Source: Heterotrichella gracilis (taxonomy: Eukaryota; Sar; Xanthophyceae; Tribonematales; Xanthonemataceae). Taken from it: a stretch of 64,000 nt of DNA. The stretch spans positions 61,973 through 125,972 of the forward strand of contig JAULBX010006220.1 in assembly GCA_032358255.1 (NCBI GenBank), read 5' to 3'. This document shows, one piece after another, positions 12,062-23,896 of this stretch; the stretch's first letter is position 1; each line of letters opens with the position of its first letter. A model generated the notes under the pieces. It ran no database searches. It had not been told where the DNA came from and saw only the letters and a program-made list of their open reading frames with translations. Position numbers and translations under genes: made by a program.

Positions 12062-13256
12062 ATGGCAGAGCCAGATGTTGTCAGCAACCAGGAATGGGTG
12101 ATTGGGTGCCAAGTCACTCTTCAGACAACTTTGGGAGAGGTACGGAAGGGCAATAAGCGATGGGTTTCTTAGCAGGTATTGATGCAACTACCTCCCAGTG
12201 TGCAGACTTGCATTCAAAACCCTGACCATTGCACTTCAGGAACTTGATGGGGAAATCTTTGCCTATGACAAAGCCACAAACGTGGTGGTTCTCAAGCAGC
12301 AAGGGTCAACCCCATTCTACAACAACTTGCGGGTACTGAAGGCAAACTACATCAAGGTACACTTCAAAAAGTCCTCCTATCTCGGACAGTTGTGCACTGC
12401 GTCTTACCCTGTCCTCATCAAGGACACATGCTGAAAGGGCATTCGCCTTGTGTGTGTTTTGCAGTCTGTTGTGTCAGCCATTCGCCCCGAAGAGGCTGTG
12501 GACCTGCGTCTACCATACGTGGATGTGCAAAAGTGCAAGGACCGGGAGGAGAAGGCTGTTCGGGTACGTGTGAGTTGCATTGTGCAGTCCCCACATGGCG
12601 CATCATCATGGTTGTTTGGCTATCAGTGGCTGAGCAGTGTTTCTTGGTTTGTTTCCAGGCTGCTGAGCTGGAGGACGCCAAGATCGGTGTTGGGGTGACC
12701 AAGGAGGCGCAGCAGGTGTTTGATGCGCTGGCCAAAACCCTACCGTGCAGGTGGCAAGGAACAACCATCATCGTATTGGATGAGGTAGGGCGCACTGCCC
12801 ACTGTGGCATGCGCAGGTTGACGCCTGCTATAAACATATGCGTATGAGGTCTGCTTGCCAAAAAGGCTGTAGCATATAGCCGGTGTGACATTTGCTGCTA
12901 CTTTTTGCTGTCCCGTGCGTGAGAGGCACTCTGCTACTGCTGCAGGTCACTGTGTCGGAGCCCTATGATGTGAACTCATGCAAGAACATCCATGAATCAG
13001 GCTCCAGCCATATAGTGGACCGGATAAAGAAAGTGGTAAGTGGTCGAAACTGCTTTAGCATACTATTTCGCATGCACACATGCCTGCTCGCTGGGCGCTG
13101 CTTGCGCTGAGCTACTGCATGACAGTGGCGTGGCATCTAGCACGGCTTCAGCTTCTAGGAATATAGCCCCATGCTGATTTTGATCAACAAGTGTACCATC
13201 TTGACGAGTTTAATTTCTCGCAGCTGGAGGAGGAGCGCAAGCGGCTGGGGCACTGA
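12062..13256 (+). CDS. LSM12: LSM12 homologue, complete
   Basis: Six exons: 12062-12139, 12240-12356, 12465-12563, 12659-12784, 12946-13035 and 13224-13256. Every intron is phase 0, and the exons give 180 residues ending in EEERKRLGH. The N-terminal half is an Sm-like fold ([10 protein letters not shown], then GEIFAYD and N-VVLKQQ with [11 protein letters not shown]). The C-terminal half carries the anticodon-binding-like AD domain ([25 protein letters not shown], then [14 protein letters not shown]). Length and order match LSM12 of other eukaryotes, a cytoplasmic RNA-associated protein that works with ataxin-2-type partners. The ATG at 12062 leads straight into the conserved Sm region, so the start is well supported. 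Confidence 0.94.
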
Positions 13257-14504
13257 CAATCTGAAGGCGTGTGGACTGCGTGGAACCTGAGCGACTGGCT
13301 CCAGTGGATGGCGTGTCACAGAGCAACTACCAGGCTGGTTCCCAACATGCAATACTTATCAAACCTCCAGGACATGTGACCAGTGTTTAGTTTGCTTTGC
13401 GCCCACACCTCAAGTCAGCGAGCAACCCTGATTGGGCCAGCCAGCAACACTCAGTTCCACAGATCATCCACTGGTCAGCAGGTCAACAGCCCAGCTCAAA
13501 ACCGCATGAATTGCCGGCATGTGGGTTTTGGTATTCAATGGAGGCCAGCATGGCAGTTTTCCAGTTCAGTATTCCCAGTTCAGCGCGTTCAAAGGTGTAT
13601 GCGTCAGAGGAGAAGGGAAAGAAACAACGGCAACATTGCAAGGGAACAGCAGTCCATCTTGGGGAATCATAGTTGTGCAAGGATGTGGTACTGTTGCCGT
13701 GAAAAGCACACAGAGGCAGGTCAAATACTCAAAGTGGGTATGCCATGGGGGAACTTCCACTGAGTCATGGTATTGCATTGCGGGGGAAAACAGAGGGAAC
13801 ACTGTTTTTGCAGCCTACTTTCGGGATGTGACCCAACCGTTGCTCGTTAGGATGATTTGGGGAAACACCATTGATGCTGTGCAGCACCTAGTAGGGTACG
13901 GACGTGGGTACGCAAGATGGCGGTGGGATCCTTCATGTCCATCATGGGCTCAAGGTCGCCACACATTATTGCAATATATGCCATGCACAATTACAGTGGC
14001 TTCATGACGTGTGTTGAGTGACCTTTGCGGTTGAGTCGTGCATGTTTGGCCTCATGCGGCAACCTGAGTGATGGACATCCTCCTCCTGATGTGAGTTGTG
14101 GGGATGCTATGAGCATGAATGTGGGCCGGACCTGGGACCCTGTGGTTAGTGTATGAGCGCTGTGTCATCGCAGCACAATGGCGCATCTTGAAGATGCCAT
14201 TTATTTGGAATTAGCAGTCATTAGTCCTTGGGCTGGTTTTGAGCCATTGGCTAAGCCTTGGCGTATGTGTCGCCGACGGCGGTGCCTTCAAAATTTGAGC
14301 GGCTCCCAAGTGTTAAAATCTGATGGCTCAAAACCAGGCTGGGACCCTGTGGTCAATAATTGTGTTGGCGCATCTTGAAGATGCCATGGTGTGCACTGCC
14401 AGTCGTTAAGCTGCTTTTGAGCCATAACTGCTTGGCGTATTTGTCACCAACAGTGGCGCTTTTTGAGCGGCTGTTACATTCTGATGGCTCATGTGCGCAC
14501 CTGA
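13257..14504. other. Spacer 3' of LSM12 with a tandem repeat
   Basis: The first part should be LSM12 3' UTR. A 162-codon ORF at 13519-14007 has no recognisable domain. The last 370 bp are a tandem duplication listed separately. Confidence 0.5.
14128..14492. repeat. Tandem duplication, about 210-bp unit, diverged
   Basis: Two head-to-tail copies begin with CTGGGACCCTGTGGT (about 14129 and 14339). They share GGCGCATCTTGAAGATGCCAT, then TTTTGAGCCAT, a GGCGTATKTGTC segment, TTTGAGCGGCT and TCTGATGGCTCA. The second copy is shorter. The segment abuts the WEE1-derived duplicate on its right. Confidence 0.75.
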
Positions 14505-14900
14505 GGTGGGTGTCCAGGCACTGAGCTGCTGTTCCCGGTGGCCTAGTCAAAATAGTAGAAATTTAGACAGGTCAAAATGCTGGGTTCACAGGTGTACCGA
14601 GTGCAGCACCGGGTCACCGGCGAGGTCTATGCAGTCAAGCGCTCCCGGAGGTGCGCAAGGTCAAGTCAAAAGCGCCCCGAGAGAGGTGCATGCGCGTAGT
14701 GCTGGCAATGGCTGCCCTGCCCAGCCACCCAAACGTGGTGGGGCTGTACCGCGCGTGGCAGCAGGGAGGACACTTTTATATTCAGATGGACTACTGCAAG
14801 CAGGGCAGCCTCACCGACCTCCTGCAGCAGGTCCACCCACGTTGTCTGACACAGCTTGCGTGGGAGCCACGTCAGTTTGCTGCATGGCTGAAGGTGGCAG
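14505..14900 (+). pseudogene. Partial, frameshifted duplicate of WEE1 kinase exon 3 and flanking introns
   Basis: This segment aligns with 28991-29381 of the WEE1 gene in this window. It includes the intron before exon 3 (shared GTGGGTGTCCAGGCACTGAG), all of exon 3 and the first part of the next intron. Only one kinase exon is present, without the glycine-rich-loop exon or the catalytic exons. After the codons for AVKRS (about 14646) six bases replace one relative to the parent, a net +5 that shifts the frame. The donor equivalent at the exon end is GTCCAC instead of GTACAC. It cannot make a kinase. Its right end overlaps the last exon of the coiled-coil gene on the opposite strand. Confidence 0.93.
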
Positions 14901-17900
14901 TCAGCCCTGGACTGCCCCCCACTGACTGGCGCATGGATGATGTCCTGCTGAGCCTGTGCACATGTGTCAGCGGGGACCCGCCCTCCCCCTTGTCCCTCAG
15001 CGCAGCCTTGAGTGCACGCATCTCCTGGTACTGATCCTCCTCGCGCTGCTCAAGGTCAGCCACGTGCGCCTGTCACAGTGGCAATGGATGGTCAAAAGCA
15101 AATGAAAAGGAAACTTTTGAAAAGCCATGATGTCCCCTTTCTTTACGTTTCTTAGACAGTATAGAAACGAAAATGAAATGAACGCGGACGTACAATAAAT
15201 GAGCGACAGATGCTTTATATATTCATATCCAACATAAAATATTGGTGCATATTATTACATCAGTAGGCAAGAGGTCCCTAGTGCACACACGCAGTCCACA
15301 CCTGCATTGCCTCCAGCTCTCCCTTTGCCGCGTTCAGGCGCGTGGCCGCCTGGCGCCCCGCCAGCTCCGCGTCCTCGCGGCACCTCTCCACCTCCTGCTG
15401 CAGGCTGCTGCACCGGTCTGACTGGGCAGCAAGCTGAACCTGCATACACAGCACACACATCCGTAAATGCATGGTGAAACTTTCAACTAGGAACATTTTG
15501 CAGCAGCCACCACAATTGGGATTGGGGAGGAACTGTCATTGCGAGATACAATCAGTGGAAGGACATTCCCCAGCCTGGAGCTTATTTGGCCAGTGGCACG
15601 GTATGGCATCATGCGCAGTTCCACCCCATTTTTTGCTATTTCCATTCTACACAACGAAAATTTTTCTTTTATTTAATGCGCGCAAACAAGCATTTACATA
15701 CACGGGTTACCTGTAGCTGTGCAGCTGCTTGCGCCGCCTGCCGCGCCTCCCTGTCTGCCTGCGCCCCCAGCTCCGCAACTTCTGACTGGCACTGCTGTTG
15801 TAGCTCGGATACAGAAGTCTGCAGAACAGGGTAATTGCAGGTATCAGCTTGCCTGCAAATCCCGCCGTAACCACCAACCAGCAAATCGCCGCAATGGGCC
15901 TTTTAATGTAGACACTCCTTACCTCCAGCTCCACCAGCCTGGCCTTCAGGGGTCGCACCGCCTCCTCACGCGCCATGTCAGCGCACCGAATGCCCTCCGC
16001 CTTGCACTGCAGCACAGCGAAAATGGTGATAAGCCGTCAACCACACTCCAATGTGCATGTGCTGCAAGCACATCCTTTACAACATCACAGCAGCCTTGGT
16101 GTGACCGGCCTTCAGACACTCAACGGCGCACATGCATGCATCAGCTGCAATGGCAATCATTGTGGCTTGGCCATGCACACCCACCTGCTCCAGCCTGGCC
16201 AGGAGCGCATTGACCTGCTCCTGTAGGCCGTTCACCAGGGTTGCAGACTGCGCGCTGGCGGCACTGGCGCCACCCGACAGCTCCCCATTCAGCTGCTTCA
16301 GGTCGTCCACCACCCGGTTGGCGGCATGCAGGTCGGATGCGAGCTCGCTGCTCGTGTGCTGCAGCTCCTGGACGCGTGCATTGGTAGTGCCCAGCTCTGC
16401 CTCCAGGCCCGCATTCGCGCTGCGCAGCTGCTCAAGGTTGGCGCGCGTGGTGCTGAGGTCGGCTACCAGCTCGCTGTTGTGTTTGCTCAGCTGCGCAACC
16501 CTGTCGGACAGCTGCGATGCTTCGCTGGCCAACCGCTCATTGCTGGACTGCAGATGCTGCACCTACAAGGGATCGAGCTGAGTGAGCAGCCCTCACAGCG
16601 CCATTGGGTACATCATCAGGTAACCCATGCCATCAGTATGGTAATCACCACACCTTTTATACATGTGTACATGTGCATCCAGATCTGACGGTGGTAAATC
16701 TCACTTCCTGTGCTGGATTAGCATCATTTACTGATGTAATGAAAACGATATGACAGTTGTTCAAAAACAAAGCGTATATCAGTATATTCTCATGTGTATA
16801 TACATCTGTAAACATGTACTCCTTAAAAAATCAAAATGATTCCCCCATGTACCTGGTTGCGCAGCGCTGCCTCCACCTCGCTCTGTGCGGCTGTGCTTGC
16901 AGCTGCCCGCGCCTGCTGCTCTACCCGCAGCGCCGCCTGCGCCTCTACCAGTGCGTGCCGCCCCGACTCCGCGTGGCGCCCCACCTCATCTAGCCGCGTC
17001 TGCAGATCGCGCTGTGCTGTGCCCGCCTCCGCTGCCTGCTGGGTCAGCTGCGCCACCTGTCGCTCTAGGGAGCTGTTGCGCTCTGCCAGCTCGGAAGAAT
17101 GCTGGCCAAATGTGTGCATGTGCTGTGTGAGTGCCTGCATGTCACATGGGTGGTGTGCAGTCAGTTGACCACTGGCGATTATAGCTACAGCAACCTTGTC
17201 TACCACTGATGCCATTAATTCAGGCACCTGTGCTTTCTCCAGTCTGCCAGCAGCCCCACGCATCCAACCCAGCTGCGCAGGATGGCAAGCAGCGCTCACC
17301 TCTGCCAGCTGACGCAGTGCATCAGCAAACTCCTGTTGAGGTGGCGCAGAAGCTGTGAGGGCGGCCACCAGTTCCCAATCTACTGGTATATGCACTGCCA
17401 GGGCTGTCAAGATGGCCCCTACAGCCTCCCGCAGCCGCCATTGGCTGTCGCCATGCGCACCCGGTGAGGAGGGTGAGCGCTGCCCAGTTTGCAGGGGGAG
17501 CAGGGGGAAGGCAAAGTCAGGAGATGTTGGAGCCTGCAGGGCAAGAATGTCAAGGACTTGAAGCTCCAAGACTTAAGAGGTACCGTGCTGAGTCATAATA
17601 ACAGGGGTGTTAATATATAAAGGCTACGCTGGTTGGGACATTTAGGACGTTTATCAGACGATAGGGTTCCTAAATGTATGGTGTTTGGTAGGGTAGAGGG
17701 GGCAAAGGGGGTAGGTAAGCCAAGGGCCACATGGGCTGACTTACTCCAGCAGGACCTCAAGTCGCGTGGGATCAATAAGTGGTTCAAACAGTGCCAGGAA
17801 AGAGCTGCGTGGCGCCGCATGTGCAAGACCGACTGCTAATCTGGCTGTGTTGCTGGAATGCATGTAACTAACTAACAAATAGTATATAAACCTGGTTTAT

Positions 17901-20900
17901 ATATTAACACCCCTGATAATAGTGAATGGCACACAAAGGTCATCTTCACAAGCCGCAGGCGCAGCTCCCACCATTAAAGGGAAATTCTGCCATTTCAGAA
18001 TAAAATTGCTAAGTGCATATGATTTCAAATGAAATTGAAAAAATTTAATGGCAGATGTTTTGTAATTGAAACTGCGGTCACTTTTTGCTCATGTAGTGAT
18101 GTTTGTGCATTGCTGCATCCCACCTGCTTGCTTGGCATGGCCCCTTGCCCACCGCTTGGACCTGCTGTGGGGCTGCTAGCCAGGGATGCAGAGTAAGCAG
18201 AGTAAAAGCCAGGTGTGGCACCCGCTGCAATAGGTTTGGGGGGCGATGCAGAGCCTGGCGCCAGCATCTGGCGCTGGTTGTGCAGGGCTAGTTGCTGCGC
18301 CGCTGTGTGCACCTGAATCTGCAGCTGCTGTAGCTCCTGGCGCTTGACATGCACAGCCTGATCCAACTGCTGCAGCTCAGCCTGCACCTGGAAATTAAGT
18401 GACAGATGTAAACAAAATCAATGACAACATAATACAACAACAAAAACAGACCCCATAAGTCGGCTCGTCAACCTGTCAACCTTGGAATGCGGGGAAGCTT
18501 ATTCACAAGGGGCCCAGAGTGCGGAAAGCCCCTGTATACTCTTTCCAACACATTTCTCGTGTCAATTATTCAGCGCACAATGGCCTTCTAACCTATCTAG
18601 CCTATGGAATCCCAAAGAATACAATGTCTTGATATCCATGTGCTAGCAGCGTAATAACAAATGAGCTCGGCAAAGTTCTGCTTCATAGTACCTGTTGGAG
18701 CTCCACTGCCTGCTGCTGCTGAGTTTGCAGTGCGGTTCCACTCTGCTGTGCCACTTGGCGATAGTGCGCCATCTCCACCGCATGCATGCACTCAGCCTGG
18801 CCCTTGACGATGACACTCTCAGCTGCAATTGAGTACACAACTCAGACATCAGATTGCAGCTGCGCAACCATGAAGTAATGGTATCCACACACAGCATGCC
18901 ATGGGGCAATGGCGTGTTCTGTGCTTTCACAGCAGCAATGACAAGGGTTTTATTTCTGCAGCATCGTATGCATGTGGCACACCAGGGTTATGTACCTGCT
19001 GCTCTGAGCCGAGCGTGGTCTGCCTTGTGTGCAGCCACCTGCGCCTGCAAGCTGCTGCTGAAGCGCATGAGGCGCTGCTGCCATGCCTGGTTCAGGATAC
19101 GCTTCTCCTCTTGAAGCACTTCCACCTGCCGCTGCAGCGATGCGCTCTGGACCTAGACCAGTGCAAAATTGCAGGTTTCTGTCAGCCTGTGGGTGACGGA
19201 AGAGGTGTGCAGGGTTCATGAATCATTGCATTGACCATGTAGTATTCCTGAACATGGTTGTTTATAATCTGTGCGCTAACAGTGTATGGTCATCATTATA
19301 AGGTAATCAGTGTACGCATGTGCGGCCCACCTGGAGCTGTGTCATTGCTGCGCTGCGCTCTGCATCCACCTGTGCCGCCTGGGCCGCCTGCAGGGAGGTG
19401 GCGGTTGATACCTGCTGTGTCGTGCAGCCCACAATGGCCTCAGCATCCTTGCGGGCAACAGCCAACTGCCGCTGCAAGCGCTCAATGGTTTGCTGCTGCT
19501 CCTCTGACTCAGCAGCCGCCAATTTCTGGGTGCGAGCAGCCTGGCGTTGGGCGTCCTCCAACTGGTCAGTCAAGCCCTGGCCAATGAAATGTGAAGAAGG
19601 AAAGTGTGATATTGGTGTTAAAGTGGTTTATGTTTTATACACAATTTTTTTCCAACTCATATGATTCATTGTATATCGTGTATACCCTGAATTACAAATA
19701 TTACAATCCATGTAGGCCATGGTGCACATGCAACAGAAAGTGCACAGTATCTGGCGTGGCAACACCAAATGCAGAGATTTAAATTAACTGAGTGTTTACA
19801 GACAGCGTGAAGCATGTGCTCAGCATCATACCTGCACCATGGCCTGCTGACGCTTGGCAGCCACCTGGGAAGCCTGCAGCTCAGTGTTTGCCTGGTTGCG
19901 CGCTGCCTGTGCAGCATCCTTCTGGCTGCGGTGAGTATCCTCTAGCTGGCGCAGGCGGGACTGGTCCTGCAGGTTAAAAAACCAAACTTTTGTGTCATAG
20001 TCATAGTAATATAACATATATAAATCAGTGGAGAGCACGCCGAAAAGATAACATGATACACCATGTAATAACGACGTTGGCCCATGGCTTACTTGATTCT
20101 GAGCAGTCTGCAGGTCCTTGACTTGTAGCTGGGCGGCCTCCAATTGCTGCTGCGCACGCTTGGACACCTGCTGCAACTCATCTCGTTCCGTGCGCAGGCG
20201 TGCACTGACATCCTGGCCCTCCTCCATGGCACGCTGTAAAGCAAATAACACCGTGGGCTGCGCGACAACGCTGCACAATATGTTTACATTATTTTTGTTA
20301 AACTCAATATAAGAATCATTCTAAATGAGCCCGGGTTGGCTCCTCATGCCTCTCTCAAATTTGGTGTAACATAGAACAATTGCAAAACACAAATTATATA
20401 TGCCTTAGTATTACTCATTCGCATTCATCCATCGTGATCACGCATGAGCCATCAGGGATAACATGGCCTATGGCTCATGCCATACCTCCAGTACTAACAG
20501 ACCATAATATTTATTGTTATAACTGGGCTGATAACAAAATCCCAGCAACTAACGATGCATTTTGCTGCAATGGCCCCTGCACACCCATTGGACTCGTTGC
20601 CCTGACTGACCTTAAGCTTCTCCACCTCCCTGCGTGTTGCCTCCAGTGCCGTTGTTGCCTCTTCAGCAGCAGCTCGGTTGCGCCGCAGCTGCTCCGTGGC
20701 CTCAGCCAGTGCATCCCTGCCACGTGCCACCTCAGCGCGCAGCTCCTCCTCCCGCTGCCGCAGCTTGGTGGTCAGGCTCTGGATCTCAGCATCCTTGGTG
20801 TCCAGGCGCCAATGGAAGCTCTCCTCAACCTGCGCAAGCAGTGCACACGCTTTTCATCGCACGCAAGGTGTGTACACGACACACACATGATATCAAACTA

Positions 20901-23896
20901 GAATGATATGGTAGTTTTAATAGTTGCATTCCCCCGATCCAGTATGTATCAGTCATATTCCTACGTCCCAGGTCCAAAATTGTAAGACTCTGGCAACTCA
21001 CCCATTAATTTTTGTGATGGCTGTAGTTGGCCCAAGCCCAGCTCATGCTGAGTACCACATTGGACATTGTCAACTAGCTAGCTAGGTGTAGGTATGTGTA
21101 GCTAGGTGTCGCTAGGGTGTCAATTTTACCAGTTAATTCTTTATAACGTTCCCATTACACACACAACCCCGACATAATATGTCTACGTTCGAGCATTTAT
21201 GTCCCAGGCCAGCTGCCAGTCTCAGGCATCTACACACACATGCAGATGAATCCCACCTGTGCCACACGGGCATCTGCTTCCTCCTCCTTGCTAGAAAGCT
21301 TTGCCTCCAGCACGCGCAGGTGCTCAGCCCTGGAGATGCACTCCTCGGGAATGGCCGCACTGCGCACTGCAGCGGCAAGGTCGGCAGGGAAAGCAACGCT
21401 GCGCCGGCGCTCAGAGGACGTTTGGTGCAGCGAGATGCACCGCTGCCTGTCCTGTTCAAGCTCCTGCATGAGATCCCTAATCAGTGTACCCTGGTTGTGA
21501 CTGATCGGTGGCATTATCAACCGGCAATGATTTTCCAAACTGGCAGGACCATTTTGAAATGGGTTCTGGCTGAGCATGTGGTGGTACCAAGAGCGCTGTT
21601 GAGGCTGTTGCAAGCATCCCATGATCATTGCAGCGAATGAATTTCATACAGTGGTGCCATCTTATTTTTAAATCTTCGTTTTGGTCAACAAAATTCGGGC
21701 CATTTACGGGCCTTTTCCTCGTTATAGTGGGGACGAAATCAGGCGTTCGCAATCCCAAAACCTCGTTTCGCCTGCCCAAGCATGGCATGTTTTCGCCATG
21801 TTTTCGCCAAGTTTCGCAGCCTACCAAGGAAAACCGTGCTTCTGTGCTTGTTACCGACGATACTAGCCGATGTAGGTGCCCTATTGACACTGCTAAAGGT
21901 ACTGAAGTGACCACCATTCAACGAAAATGGTGAATGCCAGCGTCGCTGGTTCGTTACAGTGGGACGAGAAGGACCCTGGGGATCCCGGATTTCTCGTCTT
22001 TCTGGCCGAAATGGGCCCCGACCAGTTCGTTATTTTCAGAGATTTCGCCAGATTTTCGTAAATAACAACGAAGATGGCCACACTGATTTCATACCTGTAC
22101 CCGTTTCTCATATGACTGCTGCATCTCCTGCATCTGCTTCTGATGCTGCTCCTTTGCCTCATTTGTGCGCTCCTTCACAGCTGCAGCCTGCGCCTCCTGC
22201 TGCCTGTGCATCTGCTCAATGGCACCCGCAACGTCCTTGCGCAGCTGGTTGAGCTGCAATGCACAAGGTATGTTTGAGAGTGTAAATTGTATATCCTTTG
22301 CAGCAATCCATCATGCACAGAATGTACTGGCAAATCGATTGACACCCAATTGAATTGCAGGATTTCGTCATGCATAATTTGTGATTGCAATGATGCGGCC
22401 TGCCAAGAAATACAGTGCCCGCCCATTGTTCAGGAATAAAGGCCCGCACCTGGTGCTCGTATGCAGCAGATGTGTTCTGCGCCTGTGAAGTCACAGTGTC
22501 CACCTCCTGTGTCTTCTTGCGCACAGCTTCGTCCAGCTCAGATGCCTTAGCTTGGAGCTCCTGTGACTCCTTCTCATGCTTCTTCTTGGCCTTGCTATGC
22601 GCTTTGCACTTCTTGGCCAAGTCATCTTCAAGATCCTCAATCTGTGACAGTAGCCGCCTGTTTTCTGCTGTCAGGGTGGTGATCTTCCCTGCTTGCTGCT
22701 CATTGCTTGCCGAAAGTGCCCTTTCACTTGCAGCTGATGCTTGCAGGCTTTCTGCCAGTGCAGCACACTTGTGATGAAGCTCCCGGCGCCCCATTTCTGC
22801 CTCGTCCAGCAGTTTTTGAAGCTCCACATCTCGCTGCTGAGATTCGATGGTGGATGCCCTGAGTGCATTTGTGGCCGCCTCCAACTGCTTGGTTTTGCTT
22901 CTCTCGATGTCAAGCTGCTCAGTGGCGCGGTCCAGCTGTGCTGAGCAGATATCAAATTGTTCTTTGCACTTTGCCAGCTTTTTGCACAAGTCAGTCTGGC
23001 GCGTGGACCATGCTTGCCTTTCCTTTTGCAGCTCGCAGCTTGATTCTGTTAGCGAGGCTCTCAGCTGAGCAACTTCCTGCTCCCGCTCTTCGCACAGGTG
23101 TTTGTAGTGGCTTGCACTCTGCTGAGACTCCACCCCCTTGGTGCGTGCCTCCAACCTGACTGTGGCTATAGTCTTCTCAGCATTCTCCTTCCCTTCTGTG
23201 AGGCTTTTGATCTGCTTGTCACACCGGTCCAGGCTCCGCTTCAGGTCATCCACCTGTGCCACGAGCTTCTTCTTGGCGGTGCCTTCCGCAATTGACTGCT
23301 GCACCAGGTTTTGCGCATGCTGCTTGCTGGCAAGGAGGTCATCTTTCAGCTGCTCTACCTGCTGACGTAGGGCATTGCACTCAGCCTCCTTTGCGGATGC
23401 ATTCTGCTGCAGCTGGCGTTTCTGTGCTGCTTGCTCTTGCGACAGTAACTCCTCCAGAACCTGCAAGAAAGCATATAGGACCTTGTTGACAGCCAACCAA
23501 CCATGCAGACATGTCAAGCAATTCAAAGTAAGCAGCGCCCAGTGGCAGCAGATGGCATACGGAGAACATTCCAACCTGCTGCGCCCAAGCATGGCATACC
23601 TCCTTGCTCCTTATGCCCGCATAGCCTGCTGTGGTGGGGTGCTTTTTCAACGCCTGCAAAAGCTCATCTGTTTCCAGGCTGGCCTTGAAGGCGTGCTGCA
23701 ACCTTCCCAGGTCTGGCACATTGTAGCTTTGCACCCTCTGCAGTATGTCGTCAATGTTGCTGTTTGCTGTTTGGCCCCCAGCTGAGGCGTAGTTGCCAAC
23801 CTGGCTGACCCCGCTGACCCAGCCAGGTGAGGCAGGATACGCATGCCCTCCCGGGGATCCCACTGTAGGAGTAAAGTGGAGCTTTCTGGCTGACAT
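14872..23896 (-). CDS. Large coiled-coil protein, about 1460 residues, family not identified
   Basis: Eighteen minus-strand exons join in phase: 23896-23600, 23460-22450, 22253-22095, 21463-21257, 20829-20611, 20233-20093, 19966-19832, 19576-19331, 19152-18996, 18822-18692, 18387-18124, 17533-17300, 17134-16853, 16562-16185, 16006-15923, 15818-15711, 15439-15302 and 15069-14872. Exon 1 (99 residues) is Gly/Ser/Pro-rich and then turns helical. Nearly all the rest is Gln-, Glu-, Ala- and Leu-rich heptad sequence, broken by a Pro/Ser/Gly linker in exon 11 and a short globular-looking segment in exon 12. The architecture suits a centriolar, cytoskeletal or golgin-type scaffold, but I recognise no family signature. 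The last ten residues and stop codon are encoded antisense inside the WEE1-derived duplicate. Donor choice in exon 3 (22095 or 22101) is open; both keep frame. Confidence 0.82.
17602..17915 (+). mobile_element. LINE 3'-end fragment bounded by terminal inverted repeats, in an intron of the coiled-coil gene
   Basis: An ORF ending at 17839 encodes a motif characteristic of the C-terminal tail of non-LTR retrotransposon polyproteins: RLRWLGHL-RLSDDR-PK, then GKPRATWADLLQQDL and W-QCQERAAWRRM. A 3' tail follows, with CTAATCTGGCTG and an (ACTA)n-like end. Unusually for a LINE, the piece lies between 20-bp inverted repeats (17602-17621 and 17896-17915, CAGGGGTGTTAATATATAAA and its complement) with ATAA on both sides. 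It could be a TIR element that captured a LINE tail, or a hairpin formed after insertion. Reverse transcriptase and endonuclease domains are absent. Confidence 0.75.

Noticed and set aside
13519-14007. 162-codon plus-strand ORF 3' of LSM12
   Set aside because: No domain, overlaps likely 3' UTR, and ends just before a tandem repeat; composition does not look coding.
14505-14900. WEE1-like segment as a second kinase gene
   Set aside because: Only one kinase exon is present, with a frameshift and no catalytic or glycine-loop exons nearby.
21477-21917. ORFs on both strands in the 800-bp region between coiled-coil exons 3 and 4
   Set aside because: They lie inside an intron whose flanking exons join in phase, and the peptides match nothing I know.
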